Part shown: in pieces, positions 33,872 through 43,914 of the stretch
Numbering within the stretch: the stretch's first letter is position 1
How the letters are laid out: each line of letters begins with the position of its first letter
Source: Ruminococcus flavefaciens
GTDB lineage: Bacteria; Bacillota; Clostridia; Oscillospirales; Ruminococcaceae
Length of the DNA stretch: 64,000 nucleotides
Assembly: GCF_900143025.1 (NCBI RefSeq)
Contig: NZ_FRCT01000001.1
Span: 248,001 to 312,000, forward strand
Reading direction: 5' to 3'
Notes under the pieces: model-generated
What the model saw: the letters and a program-made list of their open reading frames with translations, nothing else
The model's database searches: none
Told to the model about the DNA's origin: nothing
Made by a program: the position numbers and the translations under genes

Positions 33872-35743
33872 TCAAACCTCTGTGAAGTCAGCGTCAACCA
33901 CGCCGTCATCGTTTCCGCCCTGCTGAGCACCTGCACCTGCTGCGCCGCCCATGTTAGCGAACTGTGAAGGATCAATGCCCTGTGCGCCTGCTGCACCGTT
34001 AGGAGATGCCTGCTGGTAAACCTTTGCGGAAAGGTCATAGAATGCCTTCTGGAGGTCTTCCTTGAGTGTCTTTATCTCAGCATCGTTGTTTGCTTCGATA
34101 GCAGACTTGAGAGCTGTACACTTAGCCTCGATATTAGCCTTTTCGTCAGCTGATACCTTGTCGCCGAAGTCTGTGAGAGCCTTTTCGCACTGGAATACAA
34201 GGTTCTCAGCCTCGTTCTTGTTGTCAACAGCCTCACGACGCTTCTTGTCCTCAGCAGCGTACTGCTCTGCTTCCTTGACAGCCTTGTCGATGTCGTCCTT
34301 TGACATATTTGTTGAAGAAGTAATTGTGATGTTCTGCTCCTTGCCTGTGCCGAGGTCCTTAGCAGATACGTGTACGATACCGTTCTGGTCGATATCGAAT
34401 GTTACTTCGATCTGTGGGATTCCTCTTGGTGCAGGAGCGATACCGTCGAGACGGAATGTGCCGAGCTGCTTGTTGTCACGAGCAAACTCACGCTCACCCT
34501 GAAGTACGTTGATATCAACAGCAGGCTGATTGTCTGCATATGTTGAGAACACCTGTGACTTCTTTGTAGGGATAGTTGTATTTCTTTCAATCATTCTTGT
34601 GCATACGCCGCCTGCTGTCTCGATACCGAGTGAAAGTGGTGTAACATCAAGAAGAAGGAGACCGTTCTTAACGTCGCCGCCGAGAACGCCGCCCTGATAT
34701 GCTGCACCGAGTGCAACACACTCGTCAGGGTTGATGCCCTTGAATGGCTCCTTGCCGATGAGCTTCTTAACAGCTTCCTGTACAGCAGGGATTCTTGAAG
34801 AACCGCCGACCATGAGGACCTTGTTGATCTCTGAGATCTGGAGTCCGCTGTCGCTGAGTGCCTGTCTTACAGGTCCCATTGTAGCTTCTACCAGGTCAGC
34901 TGTGAGCTCGTTGAACTTAGCCTGTGTAAGTGTAAGGTCAAGGTGCTTAGGTGTGCCTGAAGCATCAACAGTGATGAATGGAATATTGATATTTGATGTT
35001 GTTGTAGATGAAAGCTCGATCTTGGACTTTTCTGCTGCGTCCTTGAGTCTCTGTGCAGCCATCTTGTCCTGTGAAAGGTCGATGCCCTCTGTCTTCTTGA
35101 ATTCGTCAACGATCCAGTTGATGATACGCTGGTCGAAATCGTCACCGCCGAGACGGTTGTTACCTGCTGTAGCAAGTACCTGCTGAACATCTTCGCCCAT
35201 TTCGATGATAGATACATCGAATGTACCGCCGCCGAGGTCGTAAACCATTACGGTCTGCTCCTCTTCCTTGTCGATACCGTATGAAAGAGCAGCTGCTGTA
35301 GGCTCGTTGATGATACGCTTAACAGTAAGACCTGCGATCTGACCTGCGTCCTTTGTAGCCTGTCTCTGTGAGTCTGTGAAGTAAGCAGGAACTGTGATAA
35401 CAGCCTCTGTTACAGGCTCGCCGAGGTAAGCTTCTGCGTCAGCCTTGAGCTTCTGGAGTATCATTGCTGAGATCTCCTGAGGTGTGTAGTTCTTGCCGTC
35501 TATAGCTACCTTGTAATCAGAGCCCATGTGTCTCTTGATTGAAGATACTGTTCTGTCGTGGTTTGTGATAGCCTGTCTCTTAGCCACCTGGCCTACGAGA
35601 CGCTCACCGTTGTTTGTGAAAGCAACAACAGAAGGTGTTGTTCTTGCACCCTCGCTGTTAGGAATTACTACAGCGTTGCCGCCTTCCATAACGGCTACGC
35701 AAGAGTTAGTTGTACCAAGGTCGATACCAATAATTTTTCCCAT
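33872..35743 (-). CDS. dnaK: Chaperone protein DnaK (Hsp70)
   Basis: The 623-residue protein starts [20 protein letters not shown]. It contains the Hsp70 ATPase signatures ([32 protein letters not shown]), the substrate-binding domain ([16 protein letters not shown]) and a C-terminal Gly/Ala-rich tail ending [12 protein letters not shown]. It folds and protects proteins with DnaJ and GrpE. It is in the heat-shock operon, controlled by HrcA through the CIRCE element upstream of hrcA. AGGAGG supports the start. Gaps on both sides of dnaK carry intergenic repeats, which is unusual inside an operon. Confidence 0.99.
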   Translation of the reverse strand: MGKIIGIDLGTTNSCVAVMEGGNAVVIPNSEGARTTPSVVAFTNNGERLVGQVAKRQAITNHDRTVSSIKRHMGSDYKVAIDGKNYTPQEISAMILQKLKADAEAYLGEPVTEAVITVPAYFTDSQRQATKDAGQIAGLTVKRIINEPTAAALSYGIDKEEEQTVMVYDLGGGTFDVSIIEMGEDVQQVLATAGNNRLGGDDFDQRIINWIVDEFKKTEGIDLSQDKMAAQRLKDAAEKSKIELSSTTTSNINIPFITVDASGTPKHLDLTLTQAKFNELTADLVEATMGPVRQALSDSGLQISEINKVLMVGGSSRIPAVQEAVKKLIGKEPFKGINPDECVALGAAYQGGVLGGDVKNGLLLLDVTPLSLGIETAGGVCTRMIERNTTIPTKKSQVFSTYADNQPAVDINVLQGEREFARDNKQLGTFRLDGIAPAPRGIPQIEVTFDIDQNGIVHVSAKDLGTGKEQNITITSSTNMSKDDIDKAVKEAEQYAAEDKKRREAVDNKNEAENLVFQCEKALTDFGDKVSADEKANIEAKCTALKSAIEANNDAEIKTLKEDLQKAFYDLSAKVYQQASPNGAAGAQGIDPSQFANMGGAAGAGAQQGGNDDGVVDADFTEV

Positions 35744-35764
35744 AATAATTTCCTCCTGATCTAT

Positions 35765-35877
35765 AAGCCATTAGCCGTTAGCCCTTAGGATTTAGCCAAT
35801 GGTGTCCGCTTTGCGGACGGATTTGATTGCTTTGTTTGATGTTATTGCGGAACGCCGCCTCGGCGTTCCCTACAAGG
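35765..35877. repeat. Palindrome family, site 5 (grpE-dnaK gap)
   Basis: Tandem TTAGCC-type heptamers (AGCCATTAGCCGTTAGCCCT) are followed by a GTCCGC/GCGGAC hairpin and a reversed palindrome GGAACGCCG/CGGCGTTCC ending CTACAA. The last abuts the grpE stop codon. Confidence 0.85.
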
Positions 35878-36438
35878 CTATACTGCGACTGCTACCATTG
35901 CGGGGCGTACCAGCTTGTCGCCAAGCATATAGCCCTTCTGGAATACTGAGCATACGTGATTGCTTGCGTAATCAGTGCCGTCAAGCTGCTGTATAGCGTT
36001 GTGTACATTGGGGTCGAATTCAGCTCCGAGAGCCTCAATCTCAGTTACATTCATCTGAGTAAGGAAGTTCTTCAGCTGATTGTATATCATCGCCATGCCG
36101 TTCTTGAAGTTTTCATCTGTACATTCTGCTTCCAGTGATCTTTCAAAGCTGTCGAGCACGGGGAGTATCTTTTCTATACACTGTGCGGAAGCGTTCTGAT
36201 AGGTCTCTGTCTTTTCCTTTGCTGTACGCTTGCGGTAGTTGTCATACTCTGCGTAAAGTCTGAGGTACTTGTCATTAGCCTCTGCAAGAGCGTCCTCAAG
36301 GTCGGAGAACTGAGTAGCAGTATCATTGTATTCGCTTGCTGCATCGTCCTCGTCAAGAGCGTCTGTGTTTTCATCAGCCGCGGCAGTATCGCCTGCAAGC
36401 TCATCGAGCTCCTCCGAGATGTTCTCGTTCTTTTCCAT
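35878..36438 (-). CDS. grpE: Nucleotide exchange factor GrpE
   Basis: The 186-residue protein has an acidic N-terminal stretch (ENISEELDELAGDTAAADEN...), a long coiled coil (EDALAEANDKYLRLYAEYDN, YRKRTAKEKTETYQ) and the beta domain (FDPNVHNAIQQL, VFQKGYMLGDKLVRPAMVAV). It releases ADP from DnaK. The stop codon follows immediately after AVAV and borders an intergenic repeat, so the C-terminus may have been slightly altered by insertion. AAAGGAG is nine bases upstream of the ATG. hrcA ends 16 bases upstream. Confidence 0.97.
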   Translation of the reverse strand: MEKNENISEELDELAGDTAAADENTDALDEDDAASEYNDTATQFSDLEDALAEANDKYLRLYAEYDNYRKRTAKEKTETYQNASAQCIEKILPVLDSFERSLEAECTDENFKNGMAMIYNQLKNFLTQMNVTEIEALGAEFDPNVHNAIQQLDGTDYASNHVCSVFQKGYMLGDKLVRPAMVAVAV

Positions 36439-36454
36439 CGGTCATTTCTCCTTT

Positions 36455-37510
36455 CTATGGCTCCTGCCCGTTTGGCGGAGCGTTTATGATGTCATCGTCT
36501 GAACCGTCCATAAGATAAGATATCTTTTGTGTAAGGTATTCGACGTAAGGGATTATCTTTTTATAATCGACTCTCATAGGGCCTATGATGCCTAAGGAGC
36601 CTGCCTCCTTGCCGCCCTTGCGGTATTTGGAGACTATAAGGCTTGAATTGCCTATTGCAAGGGAGTCGTTTTCAGCTCCGAACTTTACCTGTATTCCGCT
36701 GAATGCAGTTTCAAGGAGCTCGGAAAGGCCGTCCTTGTGTTCTATAAATCTTACGACTTCCATTTTGTCAAGGTCCTCGCAGGAGAGGAGCTTTTCTCCT
36801 CCGCTTACTGTAAGTTCTTCCTGACGAAGATTCTCTGAAAGCTCGCAGATGCCTTTTACAAGCGGTGAAAGCGATACCATATAGGCACTTACAGCCGCTA
36901 CCATTTTGTCGAAAACGTCCTCGGACAGTTCGTCAACCGATACGCCGCTGAGGTTTTCCTCTATATAATGTGTAAAGAAATCAAGCTGTTCATGGCTGAG
37001 GTCGAATTCAAGTCTGCAAGCCTTGTTCTTTATGCTTCCGTTAGATGTTATCAGCAGGATAACATACAGCCTTTTGCCCGTTGGGATTACCTCTACCTTG
37101 GATATTACCGAAAATCTCGGTACAGCGTTCGATACTACTGCTGCACACTGTGTTATCTCGGTAAGAGCGGTTGCGGCATTCTGTACCAGCAGCTCTTCGG
37201 GAGTATCCTTATCTCCGAGCATTTCATCGAGCCGCCGCTTTTCCTCATCGGGGAGGTCGTGAGGCGTCATAAGCTCGTCGATATAAAGGCGATAGCCTTT
37301 GAAGGTAGGGACTCTGCCTGCCGATGTATGGGGCTGTTCCAGATATCCCATCTGTTCGAGAGCCGCCATATCATTTCTGATAGTAGCGGAGGAAACATTT
37401 ATATTTTCAAGCTTTGAGATAGATTTCGAGCCGACGGGTTCGCCCGTCCTTACATATTCGTCAACCACAGCAGCAAGTATTTTCAGCTTTCTGTCGTCCA
37501 CGATACTCAC
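36455..37510 (-). CDS. hrcA: Heat-inducible transcription repressor HrcA
   Basis: The 351-residue protein shows HrcA features: an N-terminal winged helix (RKLKILAAVVDEYVRTGEPV, SSATIRNDMAALEQMGYLEQ, PHTSAGRVPTFKGYRLYID) and the C-terminal GAF-like region ending with GIIGPMRVDYKKIIPYVEYL. HrcA binds CIRCE and represses the chaperone operon; a perfect CIRCE lies 16 bases upstream. The start is GTG. Either GTG 37510 (AAAGG only two bases away) or the in-frame GTG at 37501 (11 bases away) could be used, so the exact N-terminus is unsettled. Confidence 0.96.
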   Translation of the reverse strand: MSIVDDRKLKILAAVVDEYVRTGEPVGSKSISKLENINVSSATIRNDMAALEQMGYLEQPHTSAGRVPTFKGYRLYIDELMTPHDLPDEEKRRLDEMLGDKDTPEELLVQNAATALTEITQCAAVVSNAVPRFSVISKVEVIPTGKRLYVILLITSNGSIKNKACRLEFDLSHEQLDFFTHYIEENLSGVSVDELSEDVFDKMVAAVSAYMVSLSPLVKGICELSENLRQEELTVSGGEKLLSCEDLDKMEVVRFIEHKDGLSELLETAFSGIQVKFGAENDSLAIGNSSLIVSKYRKGGKEAGSLGIIGPMRVDYKKIIPYVEYLTQKISYLMDGSDDDIINAPPNGQEP

Positions 37511-37525
37511 AACCTTTCGATCTCG

Positions 37526-37552
37526 TTAGCACTCTAACTCTCTGAGTGCTAA
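37526..37552. promoter_or_regulatory. CIRCE operator of the hrcA operon
   Basis: TTAGCACTC, nine bases, GAGTGCTAA: a perfect match to the HrcA-binding consensus, placed between the promoter and the hrcA start. Confidence 0.97.
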
Positions 37553-37556
37553 TTAT

Positions 37557-37585
37557 AATTTATCACTATTATGGAGTTTTGTCAA
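37557..37585 (-). promoter_or_regulatory. Promoter of hrcA-grpE-dnaK-dnaJ
   Basis: On the minus strand TTGACA (37585-37580), 17 bases, TAAATT (37562-37557). A better-looking TATAAT lies five bases further on, but the spacing would then be 22. CIRCE overlaps the start-site region. Confidence 0.7.
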
Positions 37586-37693
37586 GGGTTTTATACATTT
37601 TCGGCTTTTTGACTTATTTTCACCACCTGCTTATGTGTATTTAGAGCAATTTGACAAAGAGCCTAAAAGTACACTTTTTCGCGTCCCGAACTA

Positions 37694-37722
37694 TTGACAA
37701 ACGGCGATATGCACTGTATAAT
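37694..37722 (+). promoter_or_regulatory. Promoter of the THF riboswitch-folT-folC unit
   Basis: TTGACA (37694-37699), 17 bases, TATAAT (37717-37722). The riboswitch begins about 30 bases later. Confidence 0.92.
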
Positions 37723-37755
37723 GTAAGTGCAGTAGGGTACTGCAAATTAATCATT

Positions 37756-37870
37756 TGAAGAGTAAAAATGCGTTCGTTATACCTTTGGGTATTCCAGTGT
37801 TGACCGAACGGGGAGTTGTCGGTCAAACGAAAAGCTTAGGCTTGCGGTTCGCATTTTGCATCCCGCTTCA
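37756..37870 (+). ncRNA. Tetrahydrofolate (folT-type) riboswitch
   Basis: The leader holds the conserved pieces of the THF class in order: GAAGAGTAAAAATGCGTTCG at the 5' side, an ACGGGGAGTTGTCGGT core, AAACGAAAAGC, then GCGGTTCGCATTTTGCATCC and a closing CTTCA arm that pairs with TGAAG. I matched it from memory of the Rfam consensus. It lies directly before folT, where this class is normally found, and would repress when folate is abundant. No large terminator is obvious, so control may be at translation. Confidence 0.88.
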
Positions 37871-37939
37871 TAGGACAACTAAAAAAGAGACTATGCCTTC
37901 TTTTCGTGTCGTATGAGTGAGGAAAAGGAGGTTATTTTT

Positions 37940-38512
37940 ATGGTTTCAAACAACAGAGGAGCTGCTGTAAAGAATAATATCAGACTTTTCGGCAGCACAA
38001 AGGTACTTATCATTGCAGGACTGTTGGCAGCAATGAGCATCGTTCTCGGCAAATTCGGTGCTATCAATATCGGCAACAGTATCCGCATAGGCTTTGGCGG
38101 ACTCCCGATACAGATGGCAGGTATCTTCTTCGGACCTGTCATAGGCGGAGCGGTAGGACTTGTGGCAGATGTTGTGGGCTGCATAATGAAAGGCTATGCT
38201 ATCAACCCTATAATCACTATAGGTTCGACCTGTATCGGTGTTTTCTCGGGACTTGTCTACCATTTCGCACTTCGCGGCGTCAAGAACGCTCTGCTCCCGA
38301 AGGTAGCAGCTTCGACGGTTACTGCACACGCTATAGGCTCTATGATAATCACTTCCATAGGTCTTTACGTTTACTATCACACTCCATTTGAGACTCTTTG
38401 GCTTCGTGTGCCGATCTACCTCATCACAGCAGCTATCGAGACAGCTGTCATCTATCTCATGCTGAAAAACAAGGCTTTCACAGCAGAGCTCAACAAGGTA
38501 AGAAGAAAATGA
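37940..38512 (+). CDS. folT: Folate-specific ECF transporter substrate-binding subunit FolT
   Basis: The 190-residue membrane protein has six hydrophobic segments. It contains the S-component pattern KVLIIAGLLAAMSIVLGKFG, INIGNSIRIGFGGLPIQMAG and FGPVIGGAVGLVADVVGC. The Arg in IRIGFGGLPI and the GxxVGxxxD stretch are typical of ECF folate and related S components. It captures folates and works with the shared EcfA/A'/T module, whose genes are not in this window. The start at 37940 has AAAGGAGG about eight bases upstream. It is behind a THF riboswitch and overlaps folC, which makes folate the best-supported ligand. Confidence 0.93.
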   Translation: MVSNNRGAAVKNNIRLFGSTKVLIIAGLLAAMSIVLGKFGAINIGNSIRIGFGGLPIQMAGIFFGPVIGGAVGLVADVVGCIMKGYAINPIITIGSTCIGVFSGLVYHFALRGVKNALLPKVAASTVTAHAIGSMIITSIGLYVYYHTPFETLWLRVPIYLITAAIETAVIYLMLKNKAFTAELNKVRRK

Positions 38513-39783
38513 ATTATACAGATGCACTTTCATATATGAAAAAGGCTGCCGAAAGAGGCAGCGTACTTGGACTTTCACGTATCACCGAGCTTCTGAGGCT
38601 CATGGGCGACCCGCAGGAAAGAGTGAGAACAGTCCATATTTCGGGAACTAACGGCAAAGGCTCTTTCGGAGCTATGCTCACATCGGTTCTGAAAAATGCA
38701 GGCTATAGGGTAGGGGGATTTTCTTCACCTGCCATAACTAAGGTAACGGACAGCTTCCGTATCAACGGCGTGGAGATATCCGAGGAGGATTTCGCGGATA
38801 TCATAGGTGATATAGCTCCAATATGCGAGAGCATGGACGAAAAGTCTACAGAATTTGAAGTCCTTACTGCTGCGGCATTTGAGCTTTTTGAGCGCCGCGG
38901 CTGTGATATAGCCATAGTTGAGTGCGGCATGGGCGGCGACCTTGACTCCACCAACGTCATAAAAGCTCCCGTGCTTTCGGTCATCACCAATGTGCAGAAG
39001 GATCACAGTGCGTTTTTGGGAAATACCGTTGCGGAGATAGCTTCTCACAAGGCAGGTATTATCAAAAAGGGCAGACCTGTTTATTTCGGCGGCAACAGCG
39101 AGGAAGCCTATGAGGTAATTGCCGATGCTGCGGAAAAGCAGGGTTCGGAGCTGTTCCTGCCTGATTATTCAGGGTTTGAATGGTCTGAGGACTGCTGTGA
39201 TATAAACGGTGCGGACTTCGCCTATAAGGGTGAAAAGCTCCATATACCGCTTCTTGGCACGTATCAGCTTGAAAACGCGGTGAATGTTATAAGCTGTGTG
39301 GAGATACTCAGGCGAGAGGGATTTTCTATACCCTGTGAGGCTGTGAAAAAGGGGCTTGCAGAGGTGAAATGGCACGGACGCTTTGAGGTGCTGAGCAAAA
39401 AGCCTCTTATCATATATGACGGTGCGCACAATCCCGACGGCATACGCTGTGCTGCTGACAGTATTAGCCGATATTTCGGGGATAAGAAGGTCGCTTTGCT
39501 CATCGGCGTAATGGCTGATAAGGAGTACGGACTGTACGCGGATATGCTTGGTGAGCTTGCAGAGATCGCCTTTGCGATCAAGCCTGCAAATCCACGCTCG
39601 CTTGATAGTCAAAAACTTGCGGATACTCTTAATGCAAAGGGACTGCACACAGAGCCGTTTTCGGTGCTTGCAGAGGGAGTTAAGGCTGCATACAGCTATG
39701 CAAAGGAGCACGATGTACCTCTTGTCATACTGGGCTCGCTTTATATGTACAGCGAGGTCACAGAGGCGCTCGGCAATTTGTAA
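38509..39783 (+). CDS. folC: Folylpolyglutamate synthase / dihydrofolate synthase
   Basis: The 424-residue Mur-ligase-like enzyme has the P-loop HISGTNGKGSFGAML, the family motif FSSPAITKVTDSFRING and a C-terminal ligase domain with YDGAHNPDGIRC. It adds glutamate tails to folates, trapping them in the cell, so pairing with FolT links uptake to retention. Its ATG overlaps the folT stop codon (ATGA), showing translational coupling. A longer upstream frame exists but would lie inside folT. It ends with a strong terminator. Confidence 0.95.
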   Translation: MNYTDALSYMKKAAERGSVLGLSRITELLRLMGDPQERVRTVHISGTNGKGSFGAMLTSVLKNAGYRVGGFSSPAITKVTDSFRINGVEISEEDFADIIGDIAPICESMDEKSTEFEVLTAAAFELFERRGCDIAIVECGMGGDLDSTNVIKAPVLSVITNVQKDHSAFLGNTVAEIASHKAGIIKKGRPVYFGGNSEEAYEVIADAAEKQGSELFLPDYSGFEWSEDCCDINGADFAYKGEKLHIPLLGTYQLENAVNVISCVEILRREGFSIPCEAVKKGLAEVKWHGRFEVLSKKPLIIYDGAHNPDGIRCAADSISRYFGDKKVALLIGVMADKEYGLYADMLGELAEIAFAIKPANPRSLDSQKLADTLNAKGLHTEPFSVLAEGVKAAYSYAKEHDVPLVILGSLYMYSEVTEALGNL

Positions 39784-39799
39784 ATTTGCAAAAAACAGA

Positions 39800-39834
39800 A
39801 ATGGCGGATATTTTAAATATCCGCCATTGTTTTT
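39800..39834. terminator. Bidirectional terminator between folC and a lipoprotein gene
   Basis: AATGGCGGATATTT and AAATATCCGCCATT form a 14-base stem. The T run on the plus side reaches the stop codon of the convergent lipoprotein gene. Confidence 0.92.
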
Positions 39835-40681
39835 ATGTGTAATTGAATGAGCAGGCTTTCCATGTGCCGCCGTCGTTTACAGCGTTTACCTCGAAGGTCT
39901 TAACTCCGCCGCCTGTAGCTATCTGCACATTGAACGAGAATGAGCCGCCCGATGCGCTTATGATAGCAGGATCGCCCTGATATCCGAAGCCGCAGCCTCT
40001 TGTTTCGTTAAGATAGTATAACGAGCCGTTGAAATCCTTGAATGTGGGAGTATCTCCCGTATAGAGTCCGCTGTATCTGTAGACGAGATCGCCGCAGACC
40101 AGAGTATTCACAAAGCTTGTAACGTCGTTAATGCTTGAAAAGCGATAATCAAGCACCTTGCTGTAGGTATGACCGTTGTCCTGTATGGTATCGCTTCCGT
40201 CTATGCTTACATTGCTTCCGCCTGCAATAGTATCGAGCACATCGAGCGAATTCATTATATTCTTTGCTATAGGCACATACTCGGAATAATTATTTGCTGC
40301 TGCTTTTTGCTGCTGCTGAGCAGGTGAAGCTGTTACCTCGGGGGGATCGGATTTAGGCGGCTGAACTGCGGGAGCCTGCTGTGCAGGTGCAGCTGTCTGA
40401 GCCTGTGTTCCTTCAGGAGCCTGAGGTGTCTGCTGTGATTGCGGAGCCTGCTGAGCAGGAGCAGCTGCCTGCTGCTGTACCTGCTGGTCATTATTATTGG
40501 CAGGAGCCTGCTGTGTATCGGCTGCCTGAGCGTTATTGTTGTCGGGAGCGTTTGTCGGGGGTGAGACAGACCAGTTTGCAGAGCGCGGAGTTGTACTTTC
40601 ATAGGTTTCAAGAGTACAAGACGCTAAGGAACTGCATACCAATCCTGAAATAAGCACTGCGGTAAAAATGTGTTTTTTCAT
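39833..40681 (-). CDS. Lipoprotein with Gln/Ala/Pro-rich linker (paralogue of 46205-46948)
   Basis: The 282-residue protein has a lipoprotein signal ending SLASC (Cys22) and a linker rich in Gln, Ala and Pro (about 40-130). A C-terminal domain of about 145 residues holds KNIMNSLDVLDTIAG, YRFSSINDVTSFVNTLVCGD, FKDFNGSLYYLNETRGCGFG and VNAVNDGGTWKACSF. This domain is clearly related to the lipoprotein at 46205-46948. The SINDV..F...FNGSLYY pattern recalls IseA-type inhibitors of wall endopeptidases, but I could not test this. The linker probably spans the peptidoglycan. It has its own promoter. Confidence 0.82.
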   Translation of the reverse strand: MKKHIFTAVLISGLVCSSLASCTLETYESTTPRSANWSVSPPTNAPDNNNAQAADTQQAPANNNDQQVQQQAAAPAQQAPQSQQTPQAPEGTQAQTAAPAQQAPAVQPPKSDPPEVTASPAQQQQKAAANNYSEYVPIAKNIMNSLDVLDTIAGGSNVSIDGSDTIQDNGHTYSKVLDYRFSSINDVTSFVNTLVCGDLVYRYSGLYTGDTPTFKDFNGSLYYLNETRGCGFGYQGDPAIISASGGSFSFNVQIATGGGVKTFEVNAVNDGGTWKACSFNYT

Positions 40682-40737
40682 GGTGGATTCCCTCTTTTTT
40701 AACGGTAAGTATTTATAGTTTTCCTTTAAGTAATATT

Positions 40738-40766
40738 ATGATACATATTTTTTGCGTTTTTTTCAA
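40738..40766 (-). promoter_or_regulatory. Promoter of the lipoprotein gene
   Basis: On the minus strand TTGAAA (40766-40761), 17 bases, TATCAT (40743-40738). The paralogue at 46205 has the same -10 and spacing. The rest of 40682-41034 shows only the eno terminator. Confidence 0.7.
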
Positions 40767-40956
40767 GAGTAAATTTCAACGAAGTTTCGGAAATGAGCAG
40801 CTTATTTTAGTATATATAGCTGTGAAAATGTGTGAAAAGCAAGGTTTTCGGCGTATTTTTATTGATATAAAGCAATGCTGCCACCTGTATCTGCCTGTTT
40901 TGTGAGTCTGAGCCTATGTGAAAAGGCGTATCCGAAAAACTGAAAATAGATACAAC

Positions 40957-40992
40957 AAAAACTCGCCTGTGTCTGAAAACAGGCGAGTTTTA
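40957..40992 (-). terminator. Terminator after eno
   Basis: AAAACTCGCCTGT and ACAGGCGAGTTTT form a 13-base stem about 45 bases past the eno stop. Confidence 0.9.
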
Positions 40993-41034
40993 TTATGAAA
41001 TAGGAAGGGTCATGAAGATATCAGAGTTATTTGC

Positions 41035-42345
<1,311 letters not shown>

Positions 42346-42386
42346 TTATAATATATTTAATGTGACAGTTCACATTATTGGCGTGA

Positions 42387-42444
42387 GCAGGCTCAAATAT
42401 GCGGGGAATTCGCACATTTCCCCATAAATACGGAAGGAGCCTGC
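42387..42444 (-). other. Large leader hairpin of eno
   Basis: On the minus strand GCAGGCTC pairs with GAGCCTGC, enclosing a second hairpin GGGGAA/TTCCCC. A further TGTGAAC-type hairpin (42357-42376) lies between it and the start codon. There is no T run. The structure sits in the untranslated leader (about 140 bases) and I cannot assign it to a known class. Confidence 0.6.
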
Positions 42445-42461
42445 TATAATGATTTATCCAT

Positions 42462-42479
42462 TGTTAGATTTATCTAACA
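42462..42479. promoter_or_regulatory. Palindrome at the eno transcription start, possible operator
   Basis: TGTTAGATTTATCTAACA is a perfect 18-base palindrome lying 7-24 bases downstream of the eno -10 box. The GTTAG-N6-CTAAC core recurs at 8660-8675, and an imperfect copy (GTTAG-N6-ATAAC) lies at 42566-42581. Confidence 0.55.
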
Positions 42480-42485
42480 CTTTTG

Positions 42486-42514
42486 ATTATATCACCGTTG
42501 CAATTGTATGTCAA
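42486..42514 (-). promoter_or_regulatory. Promoter of eno
   Basis: On the minus strand TTGACA (42514-42509), 17 bases, TATAAT (42491-42486): full consensus, as expected for a highly expressed glycolytic gene. Confidence 0.92.
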
Positions 42515-42604
42515 TTCACAAAAACAACATTTGTATATACTAACAAATATTTTGCTTTTAAAAATGTTAGATGTAGATAACTATACAGAAATCCCGCTTT
42601 TGTC

Positions 42605-42633
42605 TTGACACATATTCGCTAAAGTGATACTAT
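42605..42633 (+). promoter_or_regulatory. Probable promoter of the AraC-type gene
   Basis: TTGACA (42605-42610), 17 bases, TACTAT (42628-42633). A TACTAACAAA string occurs both downstream (about 42649) and upstream (about 42537), which could be an autoregulatory direct repeat. Confidence 0.6.
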
Positions 42634-42675
42634 TATTTTGTTATAAAATACTAACAAAGTATTGGCGGTGAGAGT

Positions 42676-43494
42676 GTGGCAGAATTCAGGATATTTCCCG
42701 ATATAAGACTTATAGTCGGAAAAGCCGACAATATCGGCTTGGAAAACGGGATAGAGATAAGCTTTTGCAAAAGCGGCATCTGCGAATATGCTGTGGGAAA
42801 CGAATACTACTATCTGACTGCTGAAAACTGCATTATTCTCAGACGCGGAGCAGACAGAGAAAGCCGTATTTCTTATTCGTCGGATTACTGCGGTATCAGT
42901 CTGCTGATAGACTCATGCTATAACGGCAAGGCGTTTGAAGAGCTTCTGGATATGTCCGATATACTGAGGAATATGCAGAGCTGTGAACAGTGCATATTCA
43001 GTGCGGACGATAATATAAAAAGGCTGTCCTCGGAGATATATGATACTTTCAGCACTTCCATGCTGAGAATAAAGGTGCTGGAGCTCCTTATGATAATGGG
43101 GGAGAAAAGGTGTACAGCAGGCGAAAAAAGCGAACGCATAAGAAAGATAGGCAGCTTTGTCTGCAAAAACCTGTGTGAGCATTACACTATCGCCAAGCTT
43201 TCGGAGATTTTTGCAATTGATCGGACTACGCTGAAGATACTTTTCAGACAGACCTTCGGCTGTCCTGTTTATACCTACGCGAAAAACAGGAAAATGTTTC
43301 GTGCAGCGGAGCTTCTCAGGGATACAGAGATGAAGATAATAGATATCGCCGAGGAAGTAGGCTACTGCAATGCAAGCAAGTTTTCCGGTGCGTTCCGTGA
43401 TGTAATGGGGATAGCTCCGAAGACTTTCCAAATGGAGCGTAAAAATACAAGAAAATATAAAAACCGCACTATATCGGCGAAATTTGCTTATTAG
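42676..43494 (+). CDS. AraC-family transcriptional regulator
   Basis: The 272-residue protein has a poorly conserved N-terminal sensing region (EFRIFPDIRLIVGKADNIGL...ENCIILRRGADRESRI) and a C-terminal pair of helix-turn-helix motifs (HYTIAKLSEIFAIDRTTLKI and MKIIDIAEEVGYCNASKFSG) with the AraC signature AFRDVMGIAPKTFQ. The arrangement resembles iron-siderophore or metabolic AraC regulators. It starts at GTG 42676 with GGCGG seven bases upstream. It is divergent from eno and may regulate it or itself. The ligand is unknown. Confidence 0.92.
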   Translation: MAEFRIFPDIRLIVGKADNIGLENGIEISFCKSGICEYAVGNEYYYLTAENCIILRRGADRESRISYSSDYCGISLLIDSCYNGKAFEELLDMSDILRNMQSCEQCIFSADDNIKRLSSEIYDTFSTSMLRIKVLELLMIMGEKRCTAGEKSERIRKIGSFVCKNLCEHYTIAKLSEIFAIDRTTLKILFRQTFGCPVYTYAKNRKMFRAAELLRDTEMKIIDIAEEVGYCNASKFSGAFRDVMGIAPKTFQMERKNTRKYKNRTISAKFAY

Positions 43495-43600
43495 TACGGT
43501 ATACCAACTTTCAGCCTTTCGGAGCGGAAAGAGCTTGTTCTGTATGGTATTATTATTATAACGAAACCAAGTATTTCGACATTTTTACTGAGGTGATCTT

Positions 43601-43897
43601 ATGAAATTCAATGATATCCCATGGAAAAAAGTAGGTCTGTTCGCAGGAGGAGTTCTTTTCGGCACAGCAGGTATCAGAGTACTTTCAAGCAAGGACGCTA
43701 AGAAGTGCTATACACACGCTACTGCTGCTGTTCTTCGTGCAAAGGAAAATGTCATGGAGACAGTAACTACAGTCCGTGAGAACTGCGATGATATCCTTTC
43801 CGACGCAAAGGAGATAAACGAGCAGAGAGCAGCCGAAGAAGAAGCTGCTGTTATCGCAGATCAGTGCGAGGAAATTGCAGACGCAAGTGAAGAATAA
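43601..43897 (+). CDS. Small membrane-anchored protein beside a P-type ATPase (DUF6110-like)
   Basis: The 98-residue protein starts MKFNDIPWKKVGLFAGGVLFG, with one probable membrane segment (about 10-26). A mainly helical, acidic tail follows (RAKENVMETVTTVRENCDDI... ending EEIADASEE). Very similar small proteins lie beside P1B-type ATPases in many Firmicutes (DUF6110, from memory). Whether it is a chaperone, regulator or structural partner of the pump is not known. A terminator-like hairpin and a repeat separate it from the ATPase gene, 126 bases away. Confidence 0.75.
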   Translation: MKFNDIPWKKVGLFAGGVLFGTAGIRVLSSKDAKKCYTHATAAVLRAKENVMETVTTVRENCDDILSDAKEINEQRAAEEEAAVIADQCEEIADASEE

Positions 43898-43914
43898 AAC
43901 CGAAACAGACTGCT

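Noticed and set aside
42462..42479. Rex operator at eno
   Set aside because: Arms read GTTAG...CTAAC with a 6-base spacer, not TTGTTAA-N4-TTAACAA, so the length and core do not fit.
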